DNA of 64,000 nucleotides from Streptomyces caatingaensis (GTDB taxonomy: Bacteria > Actinomycetota > Actinomycetes > Streptomycetales > Streptomycetaceae). The notes under the pieces were generated by a model. It saw only the letters and a list, made by a program, of their open reading frames with translations, did no database searches and was not told where the DNA came from. The first letter of the stretch is position 1, and the number at the start of each line of letters is the position of its first letter. The position numbers and the translations under genes were made by a program. The stretch spans positions 1,240,001 through 1,304,000 of the forward strand of contig NZ_LFXA01000002.1 in the NCBI RefSeq assembly GCF_001187435.1, written 5' to 3'. Shown here one piece after another: positions 1 through 10,514 of the stretch.

Positions 1-2
1 AC

Positions 3-632
3 GCGTACTTCGACGAACACCCGGCGGCGGGCGAGCTGTTCGACCGCTGCATGCTGCAGCGCAGCCGGCTGGTGATCAACGCGGGCGATCTGCTCGCCAC
101 CACCGATCTCGGCCGCTTCTCGCGCATCGCCGACATCGGAGGCGGGCGGGGACACTTCCTCGGGGAAGTGCTCTCCCGGCACCGGCACATGACCGGCCTG
201 CTGTTCGAGCGGCAGAGCGTACTGGATCACGCGCCCGCGCTGCTGGACCAGTACGGTGTCGAGGACCGGGTGGACCTGGTCGCCGGTGACTACTTCGAGG
301 CGGTGCCGGCCGGCTGCGACGCCTACATGCTCAATGCCGTGCTCAACGCCTACGACGACGACCGCGCCGCGCACCTCCTGGAACGTGTCCGGGAGGCCAT
401 CGGCACACGGGCCGATCCGAGGCTCCTCATCTGCGAGAAGGTCGTCAGCCACCAGCCGAACAAGTGGGACTACAGCAAGCTGGTCGACCTGGACCTGCTC
501 GTGCTGACCGGCGGCGGTGAGCGAACGGCCGCCGAATGGCGGGAGCTGACCTCCCGGGCCGGTTTCGAGCTGGTGAGCGCACCCGCCCGGAAGGGCTCGC
601 CCTGGACCGTCCTGGAGTGCCGCCCGGTGTGA
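3..632 (+). CDS. O-methyltransferase, family 2 (5' end missing)
   Basis: C-terminal part of a SAM-dependent methyltransferase; the reading frame is open to the window edge, so the N-terminal dimerisation domain lies outside. The glycine-rich SAM motif IADIGGGRGHF is encoded near 129-160 and the family's C-terminal Rossmann fold continues to the stop. Family 2 enzymes methylate hydroxyls of small aromatic products. In most of them the catalytic base is the His of a 'LHDWDDE'-like motif; here the equivalent reads LNAYDDD, with Asn at codon 345-347, so either another base is used or activity is altered. It lies on the same strand as the permease and albABC, which makes it a candidate tailoring enzyme of that locus, but co-transcription is not shown. 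Confidence 0.85.
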   Translation, partial: AYFDEHPAAGELFDRCMLQRSRLVINAGDLLATTDLGRFSRIADIGGGRGHFLGEVLSRHRHMTGLLFERQSVLDHAPALLDQYGVEDRVDLVAGDYFEAVPAGCDAYMLNAVLNAYDDDRAAHLLERVREAIGTRADPRLLICEKVVSHQPNKWDYSKLVDLDLLVLTGGGERTAAEWRELTSRAGFELVSAPARKGSPWTVLECRPV

Positions 633-791
633 CCCGCGGCCCGCCGGGGCAGTATGGCGGGGCACGCGTCGCCACGGCGGCCCTCGGCCGGACCACCTCG
701 ACGGCGGCGGGTCGCGACGGCCGGCCGCACCGGAGCCGTCCCCCGGGCCGAACCGCGCCGCCTGCGACCGCGCCGCCGAAGGAGCCGCGCC

Positions 792-2075
<1,284 letters not shown>

Positions 2076-2348
2076 GCGGAACGGCCCCCGCCGGGCCGGA
2101 CGTCATCAATCCCACATTCCGGGACGGGAAGCGGTGCGAGGCGGTGCGAATCGCCTCATTCCGGAGCCGGTTGACGGCAGGGCGGCCGCACCGCGGTGAC
2201 CGAAAAGGCCGTCTGGACAAATCCGTTCCGCTCTGAACGCCACCACGCCGGCGCGCGACCGGCCGGGGAGAGCGCCGGACGCCGGGATCGCGAGGCGCTG
2301 AAGGCGCCTGCCAATAGCGGGTGTTCGGCCATTCCTCGCCCTCCCTGA

Positions 2349-3333
<985 letters not shown>

Positions 3334-3367
3334 GCGGATCCATGAACCCCCCAGAGGAGAAAACCTT

Positions 3368-4090
3368 ATGCCGCCGCACGCGTTGACGGAGGCCCCCGCG
3401 ATCGAGATGCGCGGCGAGCCGCTCGGCGAGAACTGCCGGCGCATCTGGCAGCGCGCGGAACACGCCCTCATAGGAATAAGCGCCGGAAACAGCTATTTCA
3501 ATCAGGGCCGGCTCACCGCGCTGCTCGAATGGGCGGAACGCCATTACGAACGGATCGACGTCGTCTATGTCGACACCGCCCTGGACACCATGCTCCTCGC
3601 CGACAGCCGCACGCCGGAGAGCGCCGCGAAATCGGTGAAGGCGACCCTCCGCGACGTCCGGCGGAGGATCAAGCGGTCCCTGGAGCGGCTGGAGCCGCAG
3701 GACGGGCGCTTCCGCGTACGGGCCCTGTCCGACCTCCTGGACCTGCCCGCCTACCGGGCCGTCCGGCAGCGGACGGACCGCGCCTTCGCGGAGGACGCGG
3801 AGTTCGCCGCCACCTGCGAGGCGATGGTGCGGGAGATCCTCGCCCACCGCGGCGGCGCCGTCACCGACGCCCACCTGCGGGCGGGCCTCGCCTATGTGCA
3901 GGCCGAAGCGCCCCTGTTCACCGACTGCCCGGCCATCTTCGGCGTCGCCGAGTCCGTCGTCCTGTACCACATGAGCACGCCGGTCTCCGCATACCTCGCG
4001 GGCGACCCGCGGGGCTTCCGCGCCGCCCCCGGCCAGGGGTTCGTCGTGGTCCGCCCGGTGGAACGGGCCGTCGGCATGCACATATTCTAG
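3368..4090 (+). CDS. albC: tRNA-dependent cyclodipeptide synthase (AlbC)
   Basis: 240-aa cyclodipeptide synthase, which takes two aminoacyl-tRNAs and forms a cyclodipeptide by ping-pong chemistry on an active-site Ser. Family landmarks are present: nucleophile Ser38 in GISAGNSYF, Asn41, Tyr176 and Glu180 in YVQAEAPLF (equivalent to AlbC Y178 and E182), and Tyr200-His201. Asn plus Tyr-His places it in the NYH subfamily with AlbC. A basic helix (residues 94-107, rich in Arg/Lys) matches the tRNA-binding face. The ribosome-binding site AGAGGAGAAAA precedes ATG 3368. Likely product precursor is a hydrophobic pair such as cyclo(Phe-Leu), but specificity was not modelled. Two GC-rich hairpins follow. 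Confidence 0.95.
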   Translation: MPPHALTEAPAIEMRGEPLGENCRRIWQRAEHALIGISAGNSYFNQGRLTALLEWAERHYERIDVVYVDTALDTMLLADSRTPESAAKSVKATLRDVRRRIKRSLERLEPQDGRFRVRALSDLLDLPAYRAVRQRTDRAFAEDAEFAATCEAMVREILAHRGGAVTDAHLRAGLAYVQAEAPLFTDCPAIFGVAESVVLYHMSTPVSAYLAGDPRGFRAAPGQGFVVVRPVERAVGMHIF

Positions 4091-4100
4091 TACCCCCGCA

Positions 4101-4163
4101 TCCCAACGTCCCGCCGCGCGCGGCCCGTTGGGAGAAGGCCCCGCGCCGCACCGGCACGGGGCC
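4101..4163 (+). terminator. two GC-rich hairpins after albC
   Basis: TCCCAACG (4101-4108) pairs with CGTTGGGA (4126-4133) around a second self-complementary core, and GGCCCCG (4137-4143) pairs with CGGGGCC (4157-4163). They begin about 10 bp after the albC stop and probably end the operon. No U-tract, as is common in Streptomyces. Confidence 0.6.
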
Positions 4164-4212
4164 CCCGGGGATCGGCCGGCCCCGGTGTGTCAACACCACA
4201 CCGGGTCCGGCC

Positions 4213-4329
4213 TCACCGCGCCCGCCAGGCCGTGACCAGCATGGCCACGGCGACCAGCAGCTCCAGCGCCCGGTGGCGCCGCTCGATCCCGTCGAGAACG
4301 CGGCGTAACCCTTCCCTCACGCGCTGCAT
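4213..4329 (-). CDS. 38-aa single-pass membrane peptide with a TTA codon (hypothetical)
   Basis: A short frame on the minus strand from ATG 4329 to TGA 4213. The first half is highly basic (VREGLRRVLDG, then ERRHR) and residues 22-34 are hydrophobic (ELLVAVAMLVTAW), giving a basic head and a short membrane segment ending in Arg-Ala-Arg. Codon 8 is TTA, which in Streptomyces needs the bldA tRNA, so translation would be developmentally delayed. The ribosome-binding site is weak (GGACGG about 10 bases upstream). It is convergent with albC and could be an unrelated small protein or chance; no family is recognised. Confidence 0.35.
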   Translation of the reverse strand: MQRVREGLRRVLDGIERRHRALELLVAVAMLVTAWRAR

Positions 4330-4602
4330 CACACATCACCGTCCAGAGGTTGCTCGGCAGTCCCGGAGCCCGGTGCCCCGGGGGCTTCGGTGCCGGACGG
4401 CGGTGCCGTGGAAGCGGCGCACCGTCCACGCTATCGCCAAGGCGCCGCACGCACACGGGAATTGAGCCGGACGCCCCGGCGGGCCGCGGACCCGGGCGCA
4501 TCCCCGCGCCCCGACGCGTGTCACTCCCGTCACACCACCCGAAGGTTCAAAAGCACATGGGGTTAGCATGTGAGCGCCGCCTAGCTCGAAAGAGATACCC
4601 CT

Positions 4603-6048
4603 GTGACTGTCAACGAGGACACGTTCACCAACTGGAAGAACCGCGAGGAAATTGCGGAGTCGATGATCCCGGTCATCGGGAAGCTGCACCGGGAGCGGGA
4701 CGTCACCGTCCTGGTCCACAGCCGCTCCCTGGTGAACAAGTCGGTCGTCAGCATCCTCAAGACCCACCGGTTCGCGCGCCAGATCGCCGGCGAGGAGCTC
4801 TCGGTCACCGAGACCCTGCCCTTCCTGCAGGCCCTCACCACGCTCGACCTCGGCCCGTCCCAGATCGACATCGGCATGCTCGCCGCGACCTACCGCACCC
4901 ACGCCGACGGCCTGACCGTGGAGGAGTTCACCGCCCGGGCCGTCGCCGGCGCCACCGGTGCCAACAAGATCGAACGCGGTGCCGGGCGCGATGTCGTCCT
5001 CTACGGCTTCGGCCGCATCGGCCGCCTCGTCGCCCGCCTCCTCATCGAGAAGTCCGGCTCCGGCAACGGGCTGCGGCTGCGCGCCATCGTCGTCCGCGGG
5101 GGCGGTGACCAGGACATCGTCAAGCGCGCCTCCCTGCTGCGCCGCGACTCCATCCACGGCCAGTTCCAGGGCACGATCACCGTCGACGAGGCCAACGGCA
5201 CGATCACCGCCAACGGCAACGAGATCAAGGTGATCTACGCCGACGATCCCTCCGAGGTCGACTACACGGCGTACGGCATCAAGGACGCCATCCTCATCGA
5301 CAACACCGGCAAGTGGCGCGACCGCGAGGGCCTGTCCCAGCACCTGCGCCCCGGCATCGACAAGGTCGTCCTCACCGCGCCGGGCAAGGGCGACGTCCCC
5401 AACATCGTCCACGGGGTCAACCACGACACCATCAAGCCGGACGAGCGGATCCTGTCCTGCGCCTCCTGCACCACCAACGCGATCGTCCCGCCGCTGAAGG
5501 CCATGGCCGACGAGTACGGGGTGCTGCGCGGCCACGTGGAGACCGTCCACTCGTTCACCAACGACCAGAACCTGCTGGACAATTACCACAAGTCCGAGCG
5601 CCGCGGCCGCTCGGCCCCGCTCAACATGGTCATCACCGAGACCGGTGCCGCCTCCGCCGTCGCGAAGGCGCTGCCCGACCTCAAGGCGAAGATCACCGGC
5701 AGCTCGATCCGCGTTCCCGTGCCGGACGTCTCGATCGCCATCCTCAACCTCCAGCTGGCCCGCGAGACCACCCGCGAGGACGTCCTCGACTACCTCCGCA
5801 ACGTCTCGCTGACCTCGCCGCTCAAGCGCCAGATCGACTTCATCAGCGCCCCCGACGCGGTCTCCAGCGACTTCATCGGCTCGCGCCACGCCTCGACCGT
5901 CGACGCCGGAGCCACCAAGGTCGAGGGCGACAACGCCATCCTCTACCTCTGGTACGACAACGAGTTCGGCTACTCCTGCCAGGTCATCCGGGTCGTCCAG
6001 CACGTCTCCGGGGTGGAGTACCCGACCTACCCGGCGCCGCTGGCCTGA
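4603..6048 (+). CDS. gap: Glyceraldehyde-3-phosphate dehydrogenase with N-terminal extension
   Basis: Converts glyceraldehyde-3-phosphate to 1,3-bisphosphoglycerate with NAD(P) in glycolysis/gluconeogenesis. The GAPDH core starts at about residue 128 with the nucleotide motif GFGRIGR (135-141) and has the catalytic SCTTN with Cys289; LWYDNEFGYS near the C-terminus is the usual signature. Total length is 481 aa against about 335 for ordinary GAPDH; the extra 125 N-terminal residues are a predicted helical domain. This long type occurs in streptomycetes as a second GAPDH. GTG 4603 is used, with AAAGAG upstream. A branched 12-bp hairpin (6055-6103) follows. Confidence 0.95.
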   Translation: MTVNEDTFTNWKNREEIAESMIPVIGKLHRERDVTVLVHSRSLVNKSVVSILKTHRFARQIAGEELSVTETLPFLQALTTLDLGPSQIDIGMLAATYRTHADGLTVEEFTARAVAGATGANKIERGAGRDVVLYGFGRIGRLVARLLIEKSGSGNGLRLRAIVVRGGGDQDIVKRASLLRRDSIHGQFQGTITVDEANGTITANGNEIKVIYADDPSEVDYTAYGIKDAILIDNTGKWRDREGLSQHLRPGIDKVVLTAPGKGDVPNIVHGVNHDTIKPDERILSCASCTTNAIVPPLKAMADEYGVLRGHVETVHSFTNDQNLLDNYHKSERRGRSAPLNMVITETGAASAVAKALPDLKAKITGSSIRVPVPDVSIAILNLQLARETTREDVLDYLRNVSLTSPLKRQIDFISAPDAVSSDFIGSRHASTVDAGATKVEGDNAILYLWYDNEFGYSCQVIRVVQHVSGVEYPTYPAPLA

Positions 6049-6054
6049 TCCCGG

Positions 6055-6103
6055 CCGCGTGCCGCCTGTGACGGGGATCTCTCCCGTCCCGGGCGGCACG
6101 CGG
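6055..6103 (+). terminator. branched hairpin after gap
   Basis: CCGCGTGCCGCC (6055-6066) is the exact reverse complement of GGCGGCACGCGG (6092-6103), and the interior holds a second GACGGG/CCCGTC pair. It begins 7 bp after the gap stop codon. Confidence 0.7.
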
Positions 6104-6178
6104 GGCCGATCCATGATCTCCCGCGGCCGGGCGGACCGACCGGCCGCAGGAGACCACGCGAGGAAGGGACCAGCCACC

Positions 6179-6757
6179 GTGGGAGTGAACAAGGACCGCA
6201 TGCTGGCCGGGGATTGGTACGTGCCCGACGACCCCGAGCTCGCCGCCGACAGCGTGCGCCGCGCCGAGCTGTGCGCCGCGTACAACGCCGCCTCCGCGGC
6301 CGGCCCCGCGGAGCGCCACGCGCTGCTGGCCCGGCTCCTGGGCTCCGTGGGCGAAGGGGTGCGGATCCGCGCCCCGTTCCACTGCGACTTCGGCTACCAC
6401 ATCAGCGTCGGCGCGGGGACGTTCGTCAACTTCGGCGCGGTCTTCCTCGACGCCGCCCCCATCACCCTGGGCGCGGACGTCCAGATCGGCCCCAACGTCC
6501 AACTGCTCACCCCCACGCACCCGCTGGACCCCGAACGCCGGCGGGCGGGCTGGGAACGGGCCCTGCCGGTGACGGTCGGCGACAACGTCTGGCTGGGCGG
6601 AGGAGTGATCGTCTGCCCCGGGGTGACCATCGGCGCGGAGACGGTCGTGGGCGCCGGGTCCGTCGTCACCTGCGACCTGCCGCCCGGCGTCCTGGCGGTC
6701 GGCAACCCGGCACGGGTCGTCCGGACCCTCGACGGCCGCGACCCGGCGGCGCGTTGA
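6179..6757 (+). CDS. Sugar O-acetyltransferase, maltose/galactoside acetyltransferase type
   Basis: 192-aa left-handed beta-helix acyltransferase that transfers acetyl from acetyl-CoA to a sugar hydroxyl. An N-terminal mac domain (about residues 6-60, starting KDRMLAGDWY) is followed by hexapeptide repeats such as IGPNVQL, VGDNVWLGGGVIVCPGVTIG and ETVVGAGSVVT. The catalytic His lies in the TPTHPLD segment. GTG 6179 is chosen because AGGAAGGGA sits 8-9 bases upstream; the frame is open further upstream across the gap terminator but without family similarity. The next gene is convergent, with a 9-bp hairpin between. Confidence 0.9.
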   Translation: MGVNKDRMLAGDWYVPDDPELAADSVRRAELCAAYNAASAAGPAERHALLARLLGSVGEGVRIRAPFHCDFGYHISVGAGTFVNFGAVFLDAAPITLGADVQIGPNVQLLTPTHPLDPERRRAGWERALPVTVGDNVWLGGGVIVCPGVTIGAETVVGAGSVVTCDLPPGVLAVGNPARVVRTLDGRDPAAR

Positions 6758-6795
6758 GCCGCCGGGATCCGCGCCCGTGCCCGGACCCCGGCGGC
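6758..6795 (+). terminator. hairpin after the acetyltransferase gene
   Basis: GCCGCCGGG (6758-6766) pairs with CCCGGCGGC (6787-6795), immediately after the stop codon at 6755-6757 and before the convergent DUF2795 gene. Confidence 0.55.
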
Positions 6796-6829
6796 GCCGC
6801 GCGGGCGGCCGGGGCCGGCGCGGGCGGCC

Positions 6830-7024
6830 TCAGTCCGAGCCGAAGACCGCCTTCTGGACGTCGGCGGGCGTCTCGTACTGCTTGTCCGGGATGTGGGAGA
6901 TCTTGTCCACCACGTCCCGGTCGGCCTTGTTCTTCCGGGCGACCTGGACGAGTTTCTCCCGGTCGGCGGGGTACGGCGCGCCCTTGAGCGCCTTCTGGTA
7001 CTCGGTGGGGTCGTTCGTGGCCAT
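6830..7024 (-). CDS. DUF2795 domain protein
   Basis: 64-aa soluble protein of unknown biochemical role. The family pattern is visible: EYQKALKGAPYPADREKL followed by VVDKISHIPDKQYETPADV, the second half being the conserved DUF2795 fold, often found in actinobacterial proteins expressed under stress. The start at 7024 has a perfect AGGAGGTTCCC site. The frame reads on upstream but adds only low-complexity residues. It is a single-gene unit, convergent with the acetyltransferase gene. Confidence 0.85.
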   Translation of the reverse strand: MATNDPTEYQKALKGAPYPADREKLVQVARKNKADRDVVDKISHIPDKQYETPADVQKAVFGSD

Positions 7025-7141
7025 GGGAACCTCCTGGCACGGAGCGTGGATTCCGCCGCCGGTGCTCCGGCGCGGCGCCCGCCGAGTACCCCCCGGCGGT
7101 CCGGACAATCGCCGGCCCGCGCCGGACCCCGAAGCCCCGGG

Positions 7142-7660
7142 TCAGATCCCGAAGGGAGCCGCGTAGCGGACGGTGCCGGACGGCAGCGGGTGGTCCGGGT
7201 CCAGGGCGAGCGCCATCAGCGCCTCGTCCGGCACCTCGAAGGGCACGCCGATCCCGTGCGGCGAGGCGCGGCGGAAGCCGAAGCGCGGGTAGTACGCCGG
7301 ATGCCCGAGGACGACGACGAAGCGCTCGCCCCGGTCCCCCGCCGCCGCGAGCGCGGCGCGGACGGCGGCCGACCCGGCGCCGCTCCGCTGCCGGCCGGGC
7401 CGCACGGCGACCGGCGCCAGACACAGGGCCGGGGTGTCGTCGATGTGGCAGCGGGTCAGCAGGGCGTGGCCGACGACGGTGCCGCGCCCGTCGACGCTGA
7501 CGACGGACAGACCGTCGATCCAGGCCGGATCGGCACGCAGCGCGTCGACCAGGTCGGCCTCCAACGACGTCTCGAACGCGGCGAGTTCGACCTCGCGGAC
7601 CGCGGGGATGTCGGCACTGGTCTCGGGGCGGGTGATCCACTGATCGGCGGGGGTACGCAT
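7142..7660 (-). CDS. GNAT-family N-acetyltransferase
   Basis: 172-aa protein with the GNAT fold: TSADIPAVREVE at the start, the CLAPVAVRPGRQRSGAG acetyl-CoA pyrophosphate loop at about residues 81-97, and a C-terminal HPAYYPRFGFRRA segment typical of the YhbS-like subgroup. Such proteins acetylate small molecules or protein N-termini; the substrate is unknown here. The start is uncertain: ATG 7660 lacks a good ribosome-binding site, and an in-frame GTG 33 bases upstream would add 11 residues. Confidence 0.85.
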   Translation of the reverse strand: MRTPADQWITRPETSADIPAVREVELAAFETSLEADLVDALRADPAWIDGLSVVSVDGRGTVVGHALLTRCHIDDTPALCLAPVAVRPGRQRSGAGSAAVRAALAAAGDRGERFVVVLGHPAYYPRFGFRRASPHGIGVPFEVPDEALMALALDPDHPLPSGTVRYAAPFGI

Positions 7661-7922
7661 GACGGGACGAAGATCCGTTCCTTGGCGGGTCACGGGTGAG
7701 GAAGGGCGCTCCACGGGCTCACACCCCGACGGGGCGAGGGGCTGGGTCGGACCGTCGCCCGTCGTCCCGTCGCCGGGGCGTGGGGCGGTCCGGGCACCGC
7801 GCCGCGCACCGCTCGAACGTAACACGGGGGCCGCGCCGGCCGTCGGCCGAATGGCCGCCTCGCATCGCGCTCCGCGGCGGCGCGGCATGACATGGGTGGT
7901 AGTCGAGACGGAGGTGCAGCGC

Positions 7923-8933
7923 ATGGGAGGTCGGCCGCGTTCCGCAGGCAGGGCGGGAAGAACGGCAGGAGCGGGGAGAAGGGCGCGAACGGCGGCCCGG
8001 CGGTGCGTGGCGGGACTGGCCGCCCTGGCGTCGGTCGCCTGCGCGGCGGGTGCGGCCGGTGCCGCCGACGCGGGCTCCCGGCGTCCCGTACGGGTCAAGC
8101 CGTCCGTCACCACGGAGGCCGACTGGCGGGGGGTGGCCGCCGTGCTCGGCCACCAGGGGTGGCTCGTGAGCCGCCGCGCCTACGGGATCGGCTTCCCCCG
8201 CGTCGACCTCAAGGTGGTCTGCCAGGGGCACCGGCTCCGGGCGATCGGGTCGTTCGCCTCCTTCGTCCGCTACCCCGACGGGCGGACGATGCTGATGGGC
8301 GACCTCGCGCTGACCGAGCGCGAGGTGCGGAAGGTGCACGACGTCCTCGTCGCCCGCGGCATCACCCAGACCGCCATGCACGGCCACCTCCCCGCCCACA
8401 CGCCCGCGATGCAGTGGGTGCACTTCCACACGATGGGCCGCGACCCCGTCGCCCTGGCCCGGGACCTGCGGGCCGTCCTGGCCGTCACCGGCACGCCGAA
8501 CGTCACCGGCAGCCCGGTCGCCGCGCCCCTGGCGATGGACGGCCCGGCCGTCGACCGGGCCCTGGGCGCCAAGGGCCGGGCGCAGGGCCGCGTCTACAAG
8601 ATCACCTACGCCCGCAACGAGACGCTGGCCGACCACGACCGCGTCCTGCCCCGGATGACCGGCAGCACCACCGCCCTCATCTTCCAGCCCGCCGGTGACG
8701 GCAAGGCCGTACTGACCGGCGACATCGCCGTCACCGCCCACGAAGTGAACCCGGTGGTCAAGGCGTTGCGGCACGGCCGTATCGGCATCGTGGCCTTCCA
8801 CAACCACATGCTGGGCGACCAACCCCGCCTCTTCTTCCTGCACTTGTGGGCCGTGGACGACCCGGTACGGCTGGCCCGGCACCTGCGCGCCGCCCTGCGC
8901 CACACCAACTCGTCGCCCGCCGCGCCGAACTGA
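7923..8933 (+). CDS. Secreted DUF1259 (LppY/LpqO-like) protein
   Basis: 336-aa exported protein. Residues 1-40 are a basic, possibly Tat-like signal region with two Arg pairs followed by a hydrophobic stretch ending in Ala-rich residues. The mature part contains two copies of the DUF1259 module (about 50-185 and 200-325), with repeated MGDLALTEREV/LTGDIAVTAHEV and paired HFHTMG/FHNHML motifs; the His-rich motifs suggest metal or ligand binding. Known relatives are mycobacterial LppY/LpqO of unknown function. ATG 7923 has GGAGGT 7 bases upstream and is preferred over ATG 7887. No lipobox cysteine is evident. Confidence 0.88.
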   Translation: MGGRPRSAGRAGRTAGAGRRARTAARRCVAGLAALASVACAAGAAGAADAGSRRPVRVKPSVTTEADWRGVAAVLGHQGWLVSRRAYGIGFPRVDLKVVCQGHRLRAIGSFASFVRYPDGRTMLMGDLALTEREVRKVHDVLVARGITQTAMHGHLPAHTPAMQWVHFHTMGRDPVALARDLRAVLAVTGTPNVTGSPVAAPLAMDGPAVDRALGAKGRAQGRVYKITYARNETLADHDRVLPRMTGSTTALIFQPAGDGKAVLTGDIAVTAHEVNPVVKALRHGRIGIVAFHNHMLGDQPRLFFLHLWAVDDPVRLARHLRAALRHTNSSPAAPN

Positions 8934-8937
8934 CGGC

Positions 8938-8965
8938 AGGGGGCGGTCGGTTCGGGACGCCCCCT
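8938..8965 (+). terminator. hairpin after the DUF1259 gene
   Basis: AGGGGGCG (8938-8945) pairs with CGCCCCCT (8958-8965), 5 bp after the stop codon, followed by TTAC. Confidence 0.6.
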
Positions 8966-9346
8966 TACGCGCCCACGCCCCGTCCCCGGCCCGTGGCCCC
9001 GACGTCCGCCGCCAGGGGCGGGCCCGCCGTTCTGCCACCGCCGCCGGCCGGCGGTGTCGGCTCGCCGCGGCGCGTACGGCCGCCGGACGGGCGCGGTGCC
9101 GGTCCGGTCTCCCGCTGCGGTTCGATGATCCGCCGCGAGACGGCGGACGGCGCGTGCCGAGTGCGGCCGAGCGGAGGACGGCCAGGGCGGCGGCGGGCAG
9201 GGCGCGCGGCGCTGGGCCGGATCGGCCGGGCCCTGCGCCGCCGACGCGCGGCGGCGCGGGCGCTCCCGGACCGGACCCCCGGCGGTCGGCCGAAGAGGCA
9301 TCGGCGAGGATGGATGTATAGAACAACATTCCGCCTGGAGCATCCC
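8966..9346. other. non-coding stretch before the CHMI gene
   Basis: 381 bp without a convincing gene; all frames are low-complexity Arg/Pro/Gly. The last 40 bp (GGATGTATAGAAC and on) are less GC-rich and may hold the promoter of the next gene. Nothing else recognised. Confidence 0.5.
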
Positions 9347-9742
9347 GTGCCGCACATCACCGTCGACTGCACCGCGCAGGTCCGCGACCGCCTCACCCGC
9401 AGGGCGTTCACCGAACGCCTCAACGCGCTCGTCGTCGGAGCCGTCGATTCCGCCGGGACGTGCAAGATCTTCCTGCGTGCGGCGACCGAGACGTTCGTCG
9501 TCGGGGGGTCCGGCGGGGGAGCGTTCGTCCACGTGGACATCGGGCTGCTCGCCGGGCGGACGGAGGAGCAGAAGGGCCGGCTGTCCGAGGCGGTGCTCTC
9601 CCTGCTGGACGAACTCCTCGGCGCGGACGGCGGTGGCGAGCCGGTGCTGTCGGTGGAGGTCCGGGACCTGGCGCCCTCCTACCGGCTCAGCCGCGGGGGC
9701 CGGCGCATGTCCCTGCCGGTCCCGGCGGGCGCGGTCGGCTGA
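9347..9742 (+). CDS. 5-carboxymethyl-2-hydroxymuconate isomerase family protein
   Basis: 131-aa tautomerase-superfamily protein. Members have a catalytic N-terminal Pro exposed by removal of Met, so the start must give Met-Pro. GTG 9347 encodes exactly (M)PHITVDCTA, with GGAG 6 bases upstream; starts further upstream would bury the Pro. The core and the AFVHVDIGLLAGRTEEQK segment fit the family, which isomerises hydroxymuconates in homoprotocatechuate breakdown. No other genes of that pathway are nearby, so the substrate is open. It ends 11 bp from the end of a convergent regulator gene. Confidence 0.85.
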   Translation: MPHITVDCTAQVRDRLTRRAFTERLNALVVGAVDSAGTCKIFLRAATETFVVGGSGGGAFVHVDIGLLAGRTEEQKGRLSEAVLSLLDELLGADGGGEPVLSVEVRDLAPSYRLSRGGRRMSLPVPAGAVG

Positions 9743-9753
9743 GGGCGGAGGGC

Positions 9754-10422
9754 TCAGGCGCCGTCCGCCCCGCCGCCGTCACTCGCTCCGCCCCCTGCGC
9801 CACCGCCCCCTGCGCCGCCGCCCCTTGCCCCGCTGTCCCCTGCCCCGGCGTCCCCCTCGGCGGAGTGGGGGAGCAGCGGGAACAGCCGGCTGATGAGGGC
9901 CACGGGCAGGGCGCCCTCGGGCCGGGCCAGCGGGCGGTGCTCGCGGTCCCGGTACGGCGCGAGCACGCGGCGGATCGCGTCGGCGACCCGCGTCATCTCC
10001 TCCGGCGTGAGGTAGGCGATCGCGCTGAACGCCTCGTCGTGGCGCCAGGCGACGGGCGCTTGGTCCCGTCGGTCCAGCCAGCGCCGCCAGCTCTCGTCCT
10101 CCAGGCCACGGGCCAGGTCCCCGAAGCCGTCGTCCGGGAGCGCCCGGGCCCCGGGCGTGCGCTGCGTGAGGCGCCAGGGGCGGGCGCGGCCCCCGTCGCG
10201 GGGCGCCTCCTCCACGTACCCGTGGCGCGCGAGCTGCCGCAGATGGAACGAGCAGAGCCCGGAGCTGTGGCCGAGCCGGGCCGCGGCCTCGGTCGCCGTG
10301 ACCGTGCCGACCTCGGCGAGCAGCTCCAGCAGGGCGGTGCGCACCGCGTGGTCGGGCAGCCCGTCGTGCGGTCCCGCGGGCGGGGCGGTGAGGTCTTCCT
10401 CGGTCACTTCGTCTTCTGGCAC
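9754..10422 (-). CDS. Winged-helix (ArsR-like) transcriptional regulator
   Basis: About 222 aa. Residues 22-78 form a helix-turn-helix with [42 protein letters not shown], the pattern of ArsR/HTH-20 regulators; the middle carries an [21 protein letters not shown] helix region. The last 30 residues are a Gly/Ala/Ser low-complexity tail. It is divergent from def, and two perfect CTTTGCAAAG palindromes lie at its own 5' end, so autoregulation together with def is likely. The start is uncertain: GTG 10422 overlaps the first palindrome, and GTG 10407 and TTG 10458 are alternatives; none has a clear ribosome-binding site. Confidence 0.8.
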   Translation of the reverse strand: MPEDEVTEEDLTAPPAGPHDGLPDHAVRTALLELLAEVGTVTATEAAARLGHSSGLCSFHLRQLARHGYVEEAPRDGGRARPWRLTQRTPGARALPDDGFGDLARGLEDESWRRWLDRRDQAPVAWRHDEAFSAIAYLTPEEMTRVADAIRRVLAPYRDREHRPLARPEGALPVALISRLFPLLPHSAEGDAGAGDSGARGGGAGGGGAGGGASDGGGADGA

Positions 10423-10460
10423 TTTGCAAAGTCTGCTACTTTGCAAAGAACTTCGCAAGG
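10422..10460. promoter_or_regulatory. tandem palindromic operator between the regulator and def
   Basis: The perfect palindrome CTTTGCAAAG occurs at 10422-10431 and again at 10439-10448 (17 bp apart, same helical face within tolerance). A degenerate third copy CTTCGCAAGG lies at 10451-10460. Their place in the divergent intergenic region points to binding by the adjacent winged-helix regulator. Confidence 0.7.
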
Positions 10461-10514
10461 GATCTTCGTGGAGGTTCCGCGGGCGCGGAAGTTCCGCAGG
10501 AGGGGGAGACAGCG

